Shown: piece after piece, positions 38,163-38,685 of the stretch | How the letters are laid out: each line of letters begins with the position of its first letter | Position numbering within the stretch: position 1 is the first letter of the stretch | From: Seminavis robusta | Lineage: Eukaryota > Bacillariophyta > Bacillariophyceae > Naviculales > Naviculaceae | Reading direction: 5' to 3' | Length of the DNA stretch: 38,685 nucleotides | NCBI GenBank assembly: GCA_903772945.1 | Contig: CAICTM010001053.1 | Span: forward strand, 1 to 38,685 | Made by a program: the position numbers and the translations under genes | Notes under the pieces: generated by a model | What the model was told of the DNA's origin: nothing | Database searches by the model: none | Seen by the model: only the letters and a program-made list of their open reading frames with translations

Positions 38163-38685
38163 CTAGTTCTCGTCGTCGTATGTTTCAACGTCGTCTTTCG
38201 TTCCATGTTCGTCACTAATAGCAGGAGTGCCATCAAGAATGGAAATTCCTCGAGTACCGGTGTCGATCAACGTCGACACATCCTTTGATTCGTCAACAAT
38301 CATGACGACGTCTGACGGTGATAAGTAAGGGCCGTGGTTATCCCCATTCTCCTCAATCGTATTGCCCGCGTCGACAATGAGAGACGCTGTTTCCCTCGGA
38401 ACATGACCGTCATCAACACCGTCCATGCCACCATTGTCGGCGATCGGCCTCTTTGAACCCTGCGACGAGCCTTCTTGAGTTTGATGGGGCACGGTGGGTT
38501 GTTCGTTATCAACGTCCTGGACAAGGAACAGATCTCCAGCCGCGTCCTTGGTGACCGAGACACGCAAGCCGTCCCGGTCGGCACCCGCCGTGTCGTCGTT
38601 GTCGGCAAGAGGGACCATTGCTCGGTTGGACACAGAAAGGCGCAAGCCCTCTCCTTCATCTCTGTAGTCTTCTTCTTCTGCCTTG
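38163..38685 (-). CDS. partial acidic protein, 5' end beyond the window
   Basis: A minus-strand frame stays open from the right edge (38685) to a TAG at 38163-38165, giving at least 173 codons. The first ATG inside is well downstream, so the gene start lies outside. It is rich in Asp, Glu, Gly and Thr, with no Cys and no membrane segment; the end DDVETYDDEN is strongly acidic. Similar short phrases recur (VMIVDESKDVSTLIDTGTRG and ASLIVDAGNTIEENGD), suggesting a weak internal repeat. I recognise no domain. It may be disordered or a linker part of a larger protein. Confidence 0.6.
   Translation of the reverse strand, partial: KAEEEDYRDEGEGLRLSVSNRAMVPLADNDDTAGADRDGLRVSVTKDAAGDLFLVQDVDNEQPTVPHQTQEGSSQGSKRPIADNGGMDGVDDGHVPRETASLIVDAGNTIEENGDNHGPYLSPSDVVMIVDESKDVSTLIDTGTRGISILDGTPAISDEHGTKDDVETYDDEN

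Overview
The window looks like nuclear DNA of a eukaryotic microalga, most likely a pennate diatom; Seminavis robusta or a relative is an inference from gene content and sequence style, not a database match. Genes have short GT-AG introns, are spaced by repeat-rich non-coding DNA, lie on both strands and are not in operons. They include plant/alveolate-type signalling proteins (a CDPK with N-terminal MGNC, a plasma-membrane-type Ca2+-ATPase) next to two class C GPCRs of the GABA-B-like type that diatoms carry in many copies. Non-coding DNA is full of short palindromic words (CTAGCTAG, GGTACC, ACCGGT, TACATGTA).

Layout, left to right: a secreted protein of five cysteine-containing repeats with a Pro/Thr stalk (369-2549, -); a decayed SEPSECS pseudogene (3252-4050, +); a membrane-anchored NAD(P)-binding Rossmann protein (4393-5958, -); a candidate inverted-repeat element carrying a minisatellite (6199-6569); a ten-exon CDPK (7572-11103, +); tandem repeats; a five-exon P-type Ca2+-ATPase (12745-16953, +); class C GPCR 1 (17749-20325, +); 4.5 kb of repeat-rich DNA with a 455-bp tandem array and an internally deleted Tc1/mariner-pogo-like transposon with TIRs and TA duplication (22543-22915); a small helical hypothetical protein (24819-25505, +); 3.3 kb of repeat-rich DNA; class C GPCR 2 in two exons (28793-31487, +); a two-exon secreted/membrane protein of unknown family (31588-33014, -); a probable cell-surface protein with a Ser/Thr stalk and C-terminal hydrophobic tail (34142-35386, -, start unresolved); a two-exon tail-anchored protein with two DEP domains (36253-37249, +); and an acidic partial ORF running off the right edge (38163-38685, -).

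Functionally the middle of the window groups proteins that could act in one pathway: two ligand-binding GPCRs, a Ca2+ pump, a Ca2+-linked kinase and a DEP-domain protein, DEP domains being known in GPCR/G-protein signalling. This is suggestive only, because diatom genes are not normally co-transcribed. The best leads are the complete TA-flanked pogo-like element holding a transposase C-terminus remnant, the multiply frameshifted SEPSECS relic, CDPK EF-hands that each lack key ligands, two seven-helix receptors without visible signal peptides, and the inverted-repeat element with an internal minisatellite. I found no rRNA, convincing tRNA, CRISPR array or prokaryotic operon.
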